Shown: positions 21,632-32,900 of the stretch, piece after piece | Numbering within the stretch: the stretch's first letter is position 1 | How the letters are laid out: the number at the start of each line of letters is the position of its first letter | DNA from: Isoetes taiwanensis | Lineage: Eukaryota; Streptophyta; Lycopodiopsida; Isoetales; Isoetaceae | Length of the DNA stretch: 64,000 nt | Assembly: GCA_021234155.1 (NCBI GenBank) | Contig: JAJEKV010000006.1 | Span: forward strand, 14,276,902 to 14,340,901 | Direction of reading: 5' to 3' | Program-made: the position numbers and the translations under genes | Notes under the pieces: generated by a model | Databases searched by the model: none | What the model was told of the DNA's origin: nothing | The model's input: the letters and a program-made list of their open reading frames with translations, nothing else

Positions 21632-21742
21632 CCCTCATTTCTTACGTAGCACCCTACGAGTTTGCTCCTGCCCCCTTAGCCGATTTCCCAGCTCCCTGAG
21701 GCGCTCTTGCATCCGTTTGCTAGTCTCTTCCTCGCTAGATTC

Positions 21743-22608
21743 ATGGCAACCTCTGATTTCAGGCGATGGTACAGCGCCAGCGCTCATGCTGCTGAGGCTG
21801 ACGTCAATGAGATTTTCCGAGTCTTCCGGAAAGAGATAGATGTCCAAGCAACCTTGCACGCAACCCCAAAGATATAGCGTAGTCCCCCACAGTCGAATTC
21901 CAAGCTAGGGTAGGGCCATCCTTAGTGCAGCTCCCCACCTTGCATAGGCTACTTTGTTCCTAGGCAATCCCTTCAAGCGACCTTTAGGCGATGTTCCAAA
22001 CATTGCCAAGTACCTCACAAACAAGGCCCAAATAAGATGCTCGAGCCAATGGTCCCGGATCACAACGGGGACCAAGTACTTTTCTTTCAACGCTGCCTTA
22101 GCCATTTTTCTTACCCACCGTGCCGAGAACCCCATGGGAGAAACCTCCATTTCCCCATGGACGGGACCCATTAGCCACAAAGAAGAAGACAAATGCTCCT
22201 TTCACAAGCATCTGACAGGAGCAAAAAGGAAGAGAAGAAGACGAAGAATCAGAGGAAGAAGATGAGGACTACGTCGAGCTCAACCCAGCGGAAGAGCAGC
22301 GACTAGCAGAACAGAAATTGCAAGAATTCGAAAGAAGCCGGCAAACTCTCAGGATCGCGCCACCCATTGGGCTCGGCATCACAAGCCTAGCCCCCATCAT
22401 CGTAGAGGGCGAAGAGTACCTGCTTTTGAGCGACATCCAGAACCTCCCGGAGTGCAGGGAAAGAGAGTATCCACCTGACAAGCTGCTGCACCAGCTCCGG
22501 AAAACAGACCTGGACGACTTCATCGTCCGAGGAACTTCCGACTTCCCACTCCAAGTAAGGGAAGCCGACACGTACACGGGAGAGTCCACCTCCGATATTC
22601 AAGCCTAA
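21743..22608 (+). pseudogene. ORF2 of the chromovirus, unknown function, broken
   Basis: The ATG at 21743 reads MATSDFRRWYSASAHAAEAD and stops after 44 codons (TAG 21875). Frames then change until a clear open stretch at about 22190-22608: acidic EEDEESEEEDEDYVELNP, then a folded-looking part with RTLRIAPPIG-like, LAPIIVEGEEYLLLSDIQNL and LHQLRKTDLDDFIVRGTSDF segments (the first read with one residue uncertain). I recognise no protease motif (no DTGA) and no zinc knuckle. It may be the C-terminal Gag/linker part of a single polyprotein or a separate accessory ORF, as the upstream hairpin and TATA module suggests. Confidence 0.45.
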
Positions 22609-22636
22609 AGCAATATCAGGCAGATTATGGAGGTCC

Positions 22637-23060
22637 TTGCCCTACAAGAACAGATGGGATTCGCAACAAGACCTCGAACATCTTAACGGCAAGTTCTTCG
22701 ACAAAGACACCCCCGAGAGAAGAGGCGAAGTTCGACCTCTAAGAGCTTCAAAGAACAGCTTAGAGATTACGTGGAGCTCACCACGGTGGAGGTCGATGAC
22801 TATCTTGAAAGCGCATTACGAGTTGGAGGCCGAGGAGGCGAAGATTCGTCACACAACGACAGGTCATTGCGGTATTGCCTTCCCCTGCTAATGGACAGAA
22901 GAATAGCGGTAATCCACCGCAAATTCACCCCCAGAGGCGAGGAAGGAGTATCGATGCTAATCGCGCTCTCAGGCCTTGGCCGGCATGCTCGGCTAGCTCC
23001 CAACACCGAATATGCCATCCTGGTGAAGAGAGCGATAGCACTCGACATTTTTGACTTCGC
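22637..23060 (+). pseudogene. Third unidentified segment, joined abruptly to RT
   Basis: A frame open from about 22745 reads LRDYVELTTVEVDDYLESAL, then RRIAVIHRKFTPRGEEGVSM and [20 protein letters not shown] before the sequence jumps at about 23060 into the middle of reverse transcriptase ([15 protein letters not shown]). Protease and the N-terminal fingers of RT are thus deleted. The segment resembles no domain I know. Its charge pattern suits the capsid part of Gag. Confidence 0.4.
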
Positions 23061-23912
23061 CATACCTTACAGACTTAGACACCTTTGTGATAGTTTTCTT
23101 TGACGACATTTTGGTGTATAGCAGATCCCTTGAAGAGCACGTACAACACTTAAGGAGAGTGCTAGAGAAGTTGAAGAGGCACCAGTTGTACGCCAAGTTG
23201 TCGAAGTGCCACTTCGCAACGGAGAAGGTGGAATACCTTGGTCATGTGATCTCAGCAGAAGGAATCTCGACGGATCCCGCCAAGATTGAAGCGGTGATTC
23301 AATGGCCGGCACCGAAGAATGTCCATGAGGTCAGAAGTTTCCTCGGCCTAGCAGGGTACTACAGGAAGTTCGTGAAGAACTTTGCTAAGATAGCGGCCCC
23401 GCTAACAGACTTGACGAGGGCAGAGAAGGTGAAAGATTGGGCAGAGCATTGGCACAAGAAAGCCCAAGCAGGGTTTGAATTGTTGAAGGAAGCTTTAACA
23501 ACCGCCCCAGTCTTAACCCTACCGGACACAGAGAAAGATAAGCTGGTAGCCACAGATGCGAGTAAGATAGCTACAGGTTGCAGTGCTCATGCAAGAAGAG
23601 CGTGTGGTAGCGTATGATTCCAGGAAGATGAACGACGCCGAAACGCGCTACCCCACCCATGATCAGGAATTGCTTGCGGTTGTCAGGGCATTAAGAATTT
23701 GGAGGCACTACCTCTTGGGAAGGAAGTTCCAATTGGATACAGACCATCAGAGCCTCCAGTATGTATTCACGCAACCACACCTCAATTTGAGACAGCGAAG
23801 GTGGATGGAGTTCCTCGAAGAGTATGACTTTGAGATAGTCTACAAGCCAAGGAAGCTCAATGTGGTAGCGGATGCGCTTTCAAGGCATACCTTGACAACT
23901 AGAGTCCCTTGA
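23061..23912 (+). pseudogene. Reverse transcriptase (C-terminal half) and RNase H
   Basis: The first frame carries the RT catalytic motif [13 protein letters not shown], then [10 protein letters not shown] and [20 protein letters not shown] (thumb/connection), and the start of RNase H with [13 protein letters not shown] one- or two-base shift near 23580 moves the rest ([60 protein letters not shown]) into the next frame. All are textbook Ty3/gypsy motifs with the RNase H D, E and D residues present. The N-terminal RT region is absent, so no active enzyme is possible. Confidence 0.9.
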
Positions 23913-24084
23913 TATCCGTTGGGCGTGGCTTGCTATGGCGATGGCATGGCGATGGCGTGCTTGCTATGGCGTGCTTGCTATGGCGTGCTGGCGATGGCAA
24001 GCAGGTTTTTTCTCCATTCTAGTTTTACCCTAAAAACAGGCTGGCAGCATTTCGGCCAGGATTTGATTCCCAAGGAGCTGGGCT
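23913..24084 (+). repeat. GCTATGGCG micro-repeat at insertion border
   Basis: Seen: gctatggcgatggcatggcg and variants of GCTATGGCG/GATGGC are repeated at 23927-24000, directly after RNase H. It marks the left border of the foreign block inside the chromovirus. Its origin is unknown. It may be the 5' untranslated part of the PB1 retrocopy. Confidence 0.5.
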
Positions 24085-25453
24085 TTGCTTGTCCTTCAAA
24101 GCTCTGTGAAATCGGAAGATTTAGTTTGTCCAAGAATTCGGTTTTTGTGTAACTATGGTGGTAAGGTCTTGCTCCTGCCTCCAGAGAATCATTTGAAATA
24201 TGTTGGTGGGGAAGTGCGTATTCTTGTTGTTAATCGTGTTAATCGTGATATCAGTTATCTTGAATTGATGAGCAAAGTAGCTAAGTATGTTGGGGATATT
24301 TTCTTGCTCAAGTATCAAATGCTTGAAGAAGATCTTGATGCCCTCATATCAGTCACAAGTGAGGAAGACATGGAGAATATGATGGATGAATACGCAAGAA
24401 TCCAAGCCAAACTGGGCTCTTCTGCACGGCTGAAAATATTTCTATTTGTTCTTAACAAGCATCATGTGCCAGATATGTTGGATGGCGTTTCAGAGCATTC
24501 AAGATTACAGATTTCCTCTGGGTTACAGATCTCTGGATTAGAAGGGGTTTATGCGCCAAATATTGTAACTAGATGTGCTGCACTGCCAATAAGTCATGGC
24601 ATGGGTATGAAGAATTTTGCACCTCAGACTCATCCTTTTCATGAAGTGCAGGGTCCCAAATTGCAGAGGCAGCATTCTGGGGAGCATTTAGGAAATGGGG
24701 TTCTGGGAATAGATAATTCTCTGCTTGGGACAGATATTCAGATGAGTCTCCTATGTAATGTGGATATAGTAGCCCAAAACAAAATGGATACACTCCATTT
24801 ATGGCGCATCATAGGATGGAAGATGGGTTTGATTGTGAAGAGCATAGTGATATGAGGTATGAGAACGAAGGAGAGAGACAAAAAAGAGCAGGAGCATAGG
24901 TACAATCAAGCAGGCACATATTTGGAAAATGGATATAGAAGAAAGGAGGAGATGGCTCATCATATGAATCATGTGGATGGCAGAAACCAAAGCAGCCAAC
25001 ATCTGCAGAATAATTGCCATGCTTGTAATCACGAGTGTATATACAACAACATACAACAGGCAAGGGAATGAGCATGGACATACAGATGCACCAAGATGTC
25101 ATAAAGTTACTTTTCAGAGATCATTATCTCAGCAATACTATTCACCACCAAGGATGAATATCACCAACATGCAAAGGTCTGCACACAAGTCCTGTTGCAC
25201 TTTCTGCAATGGCGCCATCCGAAGTCGCAGGCGGATGTGGCGTTGCCACTGCTGTCACTGCGGGATTGCCACTGAGGCATCCGCAGAGGCCATACCAATA
25301 TCAAGATCAGAAAATTCAACAGCAGCAGCAGCCTCAATTAAGGGCAGCAAGAATGCAGGTTCCAAATGGTGGTATTCCAAATGGAGTTTCAAATGGAGTT
25401 TCTTCTGCTAGGATGATCCCAGGCTACTGTAAAGATAAGAAGGCGCTTTTGTA
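24085..25453 (+). pseudogene. PB1-domain protein, intronless retrocopy
   Basis: The frame at 24085-24855 encodes a PB1 domain in its usual order: RFLCNYGGKVLLLP, YVGGEVRILVVNR, the DISYLELMSKVAKY helix, FLLKYQM, the acidic OPCA-like EEDLDALISVTSEEDMENMM, and RLKIFLF. This is the N-terminal PB1 of plant PB1-only and RAF-like kinase proteins. After about 24780 the reading continues through shifted frames (GYTPFMAHHRMEDGFDCEE; a glutamine-rich KIQQQQQPQL with VPNGGIPNGV to 25453), with no introns or kinase domain seen. I infer a processed copy, decayed by frameshifts, that landed in the chromovirus together with or before the LINE downstream. Confidence 0.7.
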
Positions 25454-25756
25454 AGATTTGCACACGGACACGAACGACTTTCAGATAAGTTTTCTGTTTC
25501 ATTTTCAATCAAGGCAATGACCAAATCCTGTTAGCTTGGGGTAGCAAGACATTGCATTTAGTAAAGACATTTCCTGGCATGTTAGTCACTCTAATTTGCT
25601 CTCTACTTCTCTCTGGTTTGGAGATTTCTTTAGCTCTTAAGTTTATAAAAGAGATCAAATATTCCCAGTTTATATTCAAATATTTCACAGTGAAACGCAA
25701 AAAGATACAAGAAAGATGTACGGATACAATCTAATAAACAGGGAAAAGGAGAAGAT

Positions 25757-26085
25757 GGTGCAAATAGGGAGAGGCGAAGTGATGGGACAGAGAGACGGAC
25801 GTCTCCGCCATCCACCAGGACAGAGTGGGGTAATTAGCCCACCGACAGGTGCCTTCCACTAAGCTACAGACACCAACCTATCCGGCCCTAGAGATACAAC
25901 AACCACAAAGGATGGACGAAAGGAAACGAAAAACAAGGGAACCAGGAGTAGATGGTGCAAATAGGAGGAGGCAAAGCTATGGGACAGAGAGACGGACGTC
26001 TCCGCCATACACCAGGACAGAGTGGGAAATAGCCCACCGGCTGGTGCCTACCACTAAGCAACAGACATCAACTTCTCCGGCCCCA
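25757..26085 (+). repeat. 197-bp tandem duplication upstream of the LINE ORF
   Basis: Seen: ggtgcaaatag at 25757 and 25954 starts two similar copies that share gggacagagagacggacgtc, ccaccaggacagagtgg-like and CATCAACTTCTCCGGCCC-like segments. They lie between the PB1 copy and the LINE RT remnant and are probably LINE sequence. Confidence 0.75.
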
Positions 26086-26245
26086 TAAAATGAAAGTGGA
26101 AAAACGGAGGTTGCCAAGTACGGGATAGTGGGAGACAACTCCCCAACCGTACACCAAGACAGTGAGGATCTAATCCTCCGATTGGTGCACCAAAGTCACA
26201 AACCCACTATCAAAAGAACTAGAGGAAACCACAGGGTACAGGTAT

Positions 26246-27485
26246 TTGGGATATGAGACACATGGTGGGGGGAAGTGGTCAAAAGGGGCAGACAACAGAT
26301 CCCAAGCAGCGATAGGCAATTATTACATCATGATGAATTACTGTAACAACAGCAGGATCACCAATTGGGAAATCAAAACATACCTATTTAGCACATTAGT
26401 AGCATCAACACAACTGTACGGATGTGAGACATGGGGGCTAGATCTATCAGAGAAGAAATGGGAAAAACAGGAAGGAATACTGAGGCAATGGCACGGACAG
26501 GAATTCCAGGGGAAGGCAGGTACATCATTAGCAACAATCATATATGAAATAGGGGAAAAGCCAATGGAAGTGAGAGCATGGGAAAGAACAATCAGGTACC
26601 TAATAAAGGACAACAGTTATGGGAAAGAGGACAAACTATCGTCATTGGCAATAGAGGAATCAGCAAAGCAACACATAGTAACAGGCAAGGGATGGTTTAA
26701 CGGCGGCGGCGGGGACGGCAAGCATGGGGATGCAACTAAGCCATATTATACAAGCGGATGGATGGGACGAAGAATGGATAAACAGGGCAATGAGGAGCTG
26801 GCTAGCACAAAGACCACGTGGCCTAAAAGCGATCAAGCTCTTGGGAGCCTTCAATCCGAGGGGACGATATGGGACATATCACATACAAAAGCAACATGTT
26901 GAATAGAAGCAACAGAGGAACGCTGGCTAGGTTCAGAATGGGGAGCCACGACCTCCGAATTGAGAAAGATAGATGGAGAAAAATAGATAGAGCAGAGCGA
27001 ATATGTCGACTATGTGACTCAGGAAAAATAGAAGACGAAGCACATATGGTCAAGGAATGCCCGGTCTACACAGACATAAGGTCCAAATTTAACAAGGTCA
27101 GGTGGGATCTCCCACTCCCAGCACTGATGGACAAAGAAGAGACACTCACAGATGTAGCGAAAGATATAAAAGAGATGATAATAAGACACCAGGGGGTGCA
27201 CAAAGAGAGAGGGCTAATAATCTGAGAAGCACTGTTGAGGCGAATTAGAGAGGCCCACAAAGTACAGTTCAAAACTGTTTATAACGATGCATTGTGTATG
27301 GCCAAGAAGCCAGCTATAAACACGATGCGGGTATTACAAAGAACAAGAGAAGCTTGCTAGATGGCTACATAAACCTATGCGTCTGTTTGTTGGCAGCACC
27401 CTTTTTGGGAGCTCGCAGGATGCTACACAAGTCCAGGGGCCTCACGGCCTGAGGGACGTTAATGTATATTCTATTCTATTCTATT
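26246..27485 (+). mobile_element. 3' end of a CR1/L2-like LINE
   Basis: 26246-26902 reads …LYGCETWGLDLSEKKWEKQE…, the thumb-side phrase (LYGCETW) seen after RT in many LINEs. After frameshifts near 26860, 26869-27225 reads LARFRMGSHDLRIEKDRWRK followed by RICRLCDSGKIEDEAHMVKE with C-P: a C-x2-C…H-x4-C knuckle typical of the C-terminus of CR1/L2-type retroelement polymerases. The 3' end is a tattctattctattctatt tail at 27462-27485, after which chromovirus sequence resumes. It is truncated and frameshifted, hence dead. Such LINEs are uncommon in flowering plants. Confidence 0.75.
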
Positions 27486-28985
27486 TCGACGCTTTCCAGC
27501 GACTTCGGGAAGAAGATTGAAGAGTCCTTGCCAACGGATGTTGACTTCAAGGAAGTATGGGCAAGCTTATGCAGGGAAGTAAGAACAGATAAGGAGCGGG
27601 AAGCCTTCAAAAATTTTAAGAAGGAAGGTAATCCATAAGAACAAGTTGTGCGTGCCCGAATCATCAGGTGTAAGGAAATTGATCCTCCACGACACGCACA
27701 ACAGTCCAATAGCTGGCCATGCGGGATTCATGAAAACATATTTCAAAGTACGCAGTAGCTATTATTGGCCAGGAATGAAGAAGCAGGTAGCTCGATACAT
27801 CAAGGAATGTCAACTATGTCAGCAGACGAAGGCAGAGCAGCTTCGAATTCCAGGGGCATTGGAGCCATTAGCGGTGCCAAACGCTAAGTGGGAGGTGATT
27901 AGCATGGATTTCATAACAGGACTTCCAAGGACAGTAAGAGGGAAGGACGCCTTGATGGTAGTGGTCGACAAGTTGTCAAAGATGGCACATTTTGTGCCTT
28001 GCAGGACCACAGATACGGCTATGGATACAGCGAAGCTCTTCACCAAAGAAATTTTCAGGCTTCATGGCATGCCAAGAGAGATTATCTCCGACAGGGATCC
28101 GAAGTTCATGAGCACCTTTTGGCAAGACCTCTTTGCGACCATTCAGACGAAGCTATCCATGAGCACGGCTTATCATCCCCAGACGGATGGCCAAACGGAG
28201 CGGACCAACAGGATTTTGGAGGATATGCTACGAAACTATGTCTGGAACAAGCAAGGTATGTGGGAAGAATTTATTCACTTGGTGGAATTTGCCTATAATA
28301 GCACCAAGCAAGAATCATCCCAAATGTCGCCGTTTATGATCAACTACGGCTATCAATGCCTAACTCCAGACACTTGGCACAATCCCGTGTCAAAAGTAGA
28401 GGTTTCGCAGCAGATGTTGTCCGATATGCAGCAGCTCGTGGAAGAAGTTCGAGGGTATCTCCTAGCAGCAAGGAGTCGACAAAAGAGCATCGCCGACAAG
28501 CGTTCCAAGTTGGAGATGATGTATGGCTCAAGATCAAGGTAAAGCAGGCGAAGCTCCGCATCGGAAATTGCAAGAAGCTTGCTCCAAGGTGGGCTGGACC
28601 TTTCAGAATAGTCAAGAGAGTAGGTAATCAATCCTACAAGTTAGATTTGCCAGCACACCTAAAGATTCATAAAGTCTTCCATGTGAGTTTATTGAAGAAG
28701 CATACTCCAAATCCAGGCGAAAACTTGGACACTCCAACGTTGTTAGAAATGACGGAGGAGCAGCTGGAAATAGTTCCAGAGTTGATTCTTGATAAAGCCT
28801 TCAAGAAAACGAGGAGATCAGAGTTTCTCCAATACTTGGTCAAGTGGAAACACTTGCCAGTGGAAGACGCGACATGGGTACTTAAGAAAGATCTAGTAAA
28901 GCAGTACCCACAGTTTATGGAGCAATGGGACGGCAAGGTCATCTCCGAAAAAATTGGCTCAGGCATGTCGATTTGTGTAGATTAA
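27486..28985 (+). pseudogene. Integrase with chromodomain (chromovirus)
   Basis: 27486-27640 is the RNase H-integrase linker (FGKKIEESLPTDVDFKEVWA), with a shift near 27630. The frame from 27646 has the H-H-C-C zinc finger (LILHDTHN…GHAGF…CQLCQQTK), then the DDE core: SMDFITGLP, IISDRDPKF and YHPQTDGQTERTNR, with all three acidic residues present. A one-base shift near 28500 leads into the frame ending at 28985: FQVGDDVWLKIKVKQ, the GPFRIVKRVGNQSYKLDLP (GPY/F) module, and the chromodomain PELILDKAF…LQYLVKWKHLPVEDATW. Chromodomains steer insertion to marked chromatin. Confidence 0.9.
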
Positions 28986-29853
28986 TTCTATGTGTAGTTA
29001 AGATTAATCTACGCATGCAACCTATGCTATATGCGTTGTTACCGATGATGAGACCACTACGGTGATCTCTAGGGCGTGGTGTAATGTCGATGTAGGCATG
29101 ACCGCGTTTCCGCTTGGATGAGTGGAAGGTAGATTAGAAAGTCTACTTCTGTTCCACGGAAGTAGACGACCTCGAGAGAAAGGAGGTCATTGAGGAATGC
29201 ATTGATAGGAAAAGCACCTCTAGCCCCATATATGCTTTGATAGGAGGAATCTGGCCTTCACGCCCCATATACGGGAAGGACCTATCCTCCACGCTGGGCA
29301 ACTAGGGTGTAGGCATGAGCGGCATATAGGCGCTGTCTCCACGGCCATAATGGAAGATTCACCCTCTTCCTACGCCGGGAGATTAGCCATGCATCCATGT
29401 AGATAGCTGGGGTGGTCACCATATAACCAAAATTTTATTAATAATTAAAGGATACTAACGTAGTGTCGACCTGCAGGCCAATAGAGCGCTCCGGAGGGCA
29501 AGGAGGTCGAGCTACGAAGACTTGCAACACAAATTTTGTTGGAATGTGTTGGAAGGAATGAAGAGTACCTCGAACGCTAATTATATATATGAAATACTAA
29601 AATTTTGATAAACTAAATTGTCGTGATAAGTAAATTATAGAGTAACGTATTTTAATGATGTTACGAATTGATAAGTTATTTCATAAGATAATGGCGTAAT
29701 AATGTTCCAAAAATATTACCCTAAGGTAATCTTAACAAATGTGTAAGTATTATAGTAGTATATTGTATGTATCAGGTTGATTGCAGGCTAGGAAGATTCC
29801 AAGGTGGGGAGACCCACGATGCTGCGGACAACATCATTTCAAGGTGGGGAGAA
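28986..29853 (+). other. Chromovirus 3' untranslated region and polypurine tract
   Basis: Non-coding, ending in the purine run AAGGTGGGGAGAA at 29841-29853, immediately before the 3' LTR. A near copy (CCAAGGTGGGGAGACC) lies 36 bases earlier. The rest shows short inverted phrases (GAAGTAGACG/CTACTTC near 29142-29170) but no ORF. Confidence 0.75.
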
Positions 29854-31410
29854 TGTGACGTTCCAGCACAATATATGGTCCCAGGACGTATACTGTACTG
29901 CCTCGTCACGCGTACACGCCATCCCGACTGACGTGTACGCCGACGTGTAGCTAGGCGAGTAGCCCCTAGGGGGCAACTTGCAAGGTATGTGCATTTATTA
30001 ATGTGCACATTTACCAATGTGCACATTTATCTAAGTGGGCACCTTTATGCCACCTAGCCATTAAAGGCAAGTGGGCCATACCCAATTATCCCACATGCTT
30101 AAAAGGGATAATTGGAAACCCTAGCCCTAAACCCTTGTCTATTTAGGTTAGAGAAACCCTAACTTGCTATTTTCGTCCATAGGGTTTTAGAGCTCTGTTT
30201 TGGCTGCCCCAGGAGCTAAAACTGCCTCCCAGACGCTGTCTAAGCGAATTGCACCATTAGTTCCCCTTGATTCGAAAGCGATTCAAATAGGATGGTCGAA
30301 CTTCGTGTCGGAGGAGTAACCTGGGGATCAGGTATTTAGTCAATTTAATAGCCTAAACCGTCTTCCGGTCATTGTATCAGAGGGTTTAACCTATTAAATT
30401 GCCCATAGCGACCTCTTAGATCCCAGATATACGGACACTAACTAAAGAACCTAACTCTATGATATAGATTAGATCTAGTTCTTTAGTTCGTCTGTGATAT
30501 ATATGGATGATGTATCTCTGTGAACTTCTTGTATTGGGAAGGGGGGTAGAGACCCTAAAGCTTGGTAGTTGATGCTCCTAGAGTAGCCTCTCTAGCACAC
30601 TATAGATTCGGCCTGTGTACAAGAACCACACCTGGCTGTGGATGAAGGGGCCAGACTGGCTAAGAAGGAGGTTCGTGTTCTGACTCTTGAACGATCCCTC
30701 TGGTGTGTAAGGCCTACCGAGGATCATTGTGACTAGGTCTAATGGCTTGCCACTGAGTGCGGGCAAGGCATGGGCTCGACACCCGTGAAGTGGTGTTCAC
30801 TTTCCAGTGGGTTCAGTCGAATAAGGGCAGTGGCCCTCTAGTCACCTTGAGTCAGCATGTAGACCTCTGGAGGGAGTGATCCCTACCTGCCCCATTGGAA
30901 CTGGGGAGATGCAACCCAAGAATAGCCCTTTTGGCTATGCATGGGCTACGGTCAGGTCCCAACACTTTTCAGCCTACTCTGCAAAGTGTGCACAGGAGGG
31001 GCGGATGGAGTGGACAACCCTATGCCATGTTCTCATGCCATCCAAATCCATTGCCATGAATTCTGTCTGCAATGAACTCTGGAGACCCAAGCCGTCAGTC
31101 ATTCCTTCGAGTCTGAGCCTTGGGTAGGAACCCCTATGTATGATGCTGATCATTGTCTATGCAGATGTTGATGCCCCGCCCCTCTGGGTGGATATGTGAT
31201 TATGTTGTTTACTGACATGTATATTTACGCTTCCGCAGCTAGGTAGGCCCTGAGGGAGACAGGGTATAATGACCCCTTCACTCTTCCCACTGGGACTCGT
31301 TACGGGTGCAGTGATATGTGGAGGGCCCTGCATCAGTATGGAGCTGGTATGGGGGATGAACTCATGTTTGTCTACGGTGAGTGCACCGTATACGAGTAGG
31401 GGACGTCACA
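29854..31410 (+). repeat. 3' LTR of the chromovirus
   Basis: Begins TGTGACGTTCC and ends GGGGACGTCACA, giving the short terminal inverted repeat TGTGACGT/ACGTCACA. Near-identical to 17452-19013 from about base 95 onwards. The first part differs (CGTATACTGTACTGCC versus GATCTTGTATGCGACC). Confidence 0.9.
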
Positions 31411-31460
31411 GTAGCTGCTGTTATTCTTATCTTTTGAGTGTTCTTGCCCATCTTGCTATA

Positions 31461-31715
31461 ATGGTCTGGCAGTTAAAGACCACCTTCGCGCGATATGTTC
31501 CTTCGAGCAGTAATCCTCCTCCTCCTCCTCCTCCTCCTCCAAAAGAAGACCCCTCCAGCAACCCCCCTGCTTCTCCCGCTGAGAATCCTCCCTTCACCAT
31601 CATGGCAAAGATGAGTGAAAAGGAGCTTCTGATTGCACTAACATCTGGCGTTCCCTGCGGGGAACGACTGGTAGAATGTGGCTCACCGAGCCAAACAAAG
31701 AGAAAACGACGTTAA
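31461..31715 (+). CDS. Small proline-rich ORF of the CACTA-like element
   Basis: An 84-codon frame from MVWQLKTTFARYVPSSSN, a run of nine prolines encoded by a CTC repeat, then KMSEKELLIALTSGVPCGER and a basic end TKRKRR that resembles a nuclear localisation signal. It starts about 50 bases after the 3' LTR, so its original 5' part may be on the other side of the chromovirus (16543-17451). No domain recognised. The next array of palindromes follows at 31933. Confidence 0.35.
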   Translation: MVWQLKTTFARYVPSSSNPPPPPPPPPKEDPSSNPPASPAENPPFTIMAKMSEKELLIALTSGVPCGERLVECGSPSQTKRKRR

Positions 31716-31932
31716 TGGTGCAGATAATGATGCAAATGGTTGCATCAAACTGTCACGTCCTCAGGATGGACATAACTAATGTATAAGCTTTTTTTATGAA
31801 TGGAAACAATAAGTTTTTTTATCTATTTGTGTTGTCGTTGTATAAGCTTCTTTTATGAATAAAAGCAATATCTTTTTTTGTCTATTTGTTGTTTGTATTT
31901 TATGTTGTTTCTCTTATGTTAAACAAGCACAG

Positions 31933-32097
31933 TACGTCGTTAAACGACGTTATGATCATCTGACGGGGCATCTGACGCTCTCGAGCTGACGTGGCATGCC
32001 TGGGTGTCAAGCCACGTCGGCTAGACGTCGTTTAACGACGTCACACCTGGTATCTGACGTGGCATCTGAGGGGGCATCTGACGGCCCGAGTTGACGA
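31933..32097. repeat. Palindromic array, left of the 11.8-kb CACTA
   Basis: Seen: ACGTCGTTAAACGACGTT at 31933, GCTGACGTGGCATGCCTGGG at 31984, ACGTCGTTTAACGACGTC at 32024. It continues at 43921 after the inserted CACTA, where the same word order is found. Confidence 0.8.
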
Positions 32098-32129
32098 GGT
32101 CACTACCACCCCAAAACTGGGTCCACATG

Positions 32130-32900
32130 TTGTTTTTCAGTGTCTTTTTTGCAAAAAAACAACACCAAAAAACTATGTGTTGTTTTTTGTCCGGATTTGC
32201 TAGAAATGACGTGTAGTTTTTAGCAAAATTTTTATACATGTAGTTTTTGTTGCCAAAAGTCTACGCATAGAGTTTTGTCAAAATAATCTACACGTAGGAA
32301 TTACATATGTTTCTACATGTTGTTTTTGTAGAGTAGCTGTAGTTTTTAGGTGTTGCTTTCCTAAAGAATATACATGTGGTTCTTAATAGAACCTAAAATA
32401 CACATGTTGTTTTTAACTGTTATTTTGTAGAAAAAAACAACACTAAAAAACTACATATAGAATTTTGTCCGACTTTGCTAGAAACTACACGTAGTTTTCT
32501 AGTTTATCTTTTTAACTATATTGTTTTCAAGTGTTGGGTTCTTGAAGAATATACATGTGGTTCTTAATAAAACCTAAAAATACACATGTTGTTTTGAACT
32601 ATTATTTTGCAGAAAAAACAACACTGAAAAACTACGTATAGAATTTTGTCCGACTTTGCTAGAAACTACACGTAGTTTTCTAGTTTTTTTTTTTTAACTA
32701 TATTGTTTTCAAGTGTTGGTTTCCTTGAAAAATGTGGTTTCAAGAAGAAAAATGTGATTTTCAATAATAGGTGTTGTTTTCGAGTATTGTTTTACATAAA
32801 ATCAACATGTGGTTTTTAGAAAAAAAAAAATATTTTCAAGTGTTGTTTTTTCAATAAAAGACGTCGTTAATAGAAGTTCAAATTGGAAGTTTTACAGCAA
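32130..32900. repeat. CACTA left subterminal array (TGTTGTTTTT / ACTACACGTAG)
   Basis: Seen: repeated ACATGTTGTTTTT, CAAGTGTTG, ACTACACGTAGTTTTCTAGTTT and gaatatacatgtggttctta, including an approximately 190-base near-copy (32350-32510 against 32540-32700). The complement of the same words fills 42840-43860 at the other end. Confidence 0.8.

Larger units (their letters stand above)
17452..31410 (+). mobile_element. Ty3/gypsy chromovirus, decayed, with nested insertion
   Basis: Two LTRs of about 1.56 kb (17452-19013, 29854-31410), a tRNA-iMet primer-binding site at 19015, a polypurine tract at 29841-29853, and in order ORF1, ORF2, partial RT, RNase H, integrase and chromodomain. This is Ty3/gypsy order with the chromodomain of chromoviruses. 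Protease and the N-terminal half of RT are missing, and reading frames are broken. A block at 23913-27485 (PB1 retrocopy plus LINE) splits RNase H from integrase. No 5-bp target duplication is visible (…gataag before, gtagc after), so the ends may have been rearranged. Confidence 0.9.

Noticed and set aside
17447-31415. Five-base target duplication for the chromovirus
   Set aside because: Flanks ataag and gtagc do not match; no duplication can be claimed.
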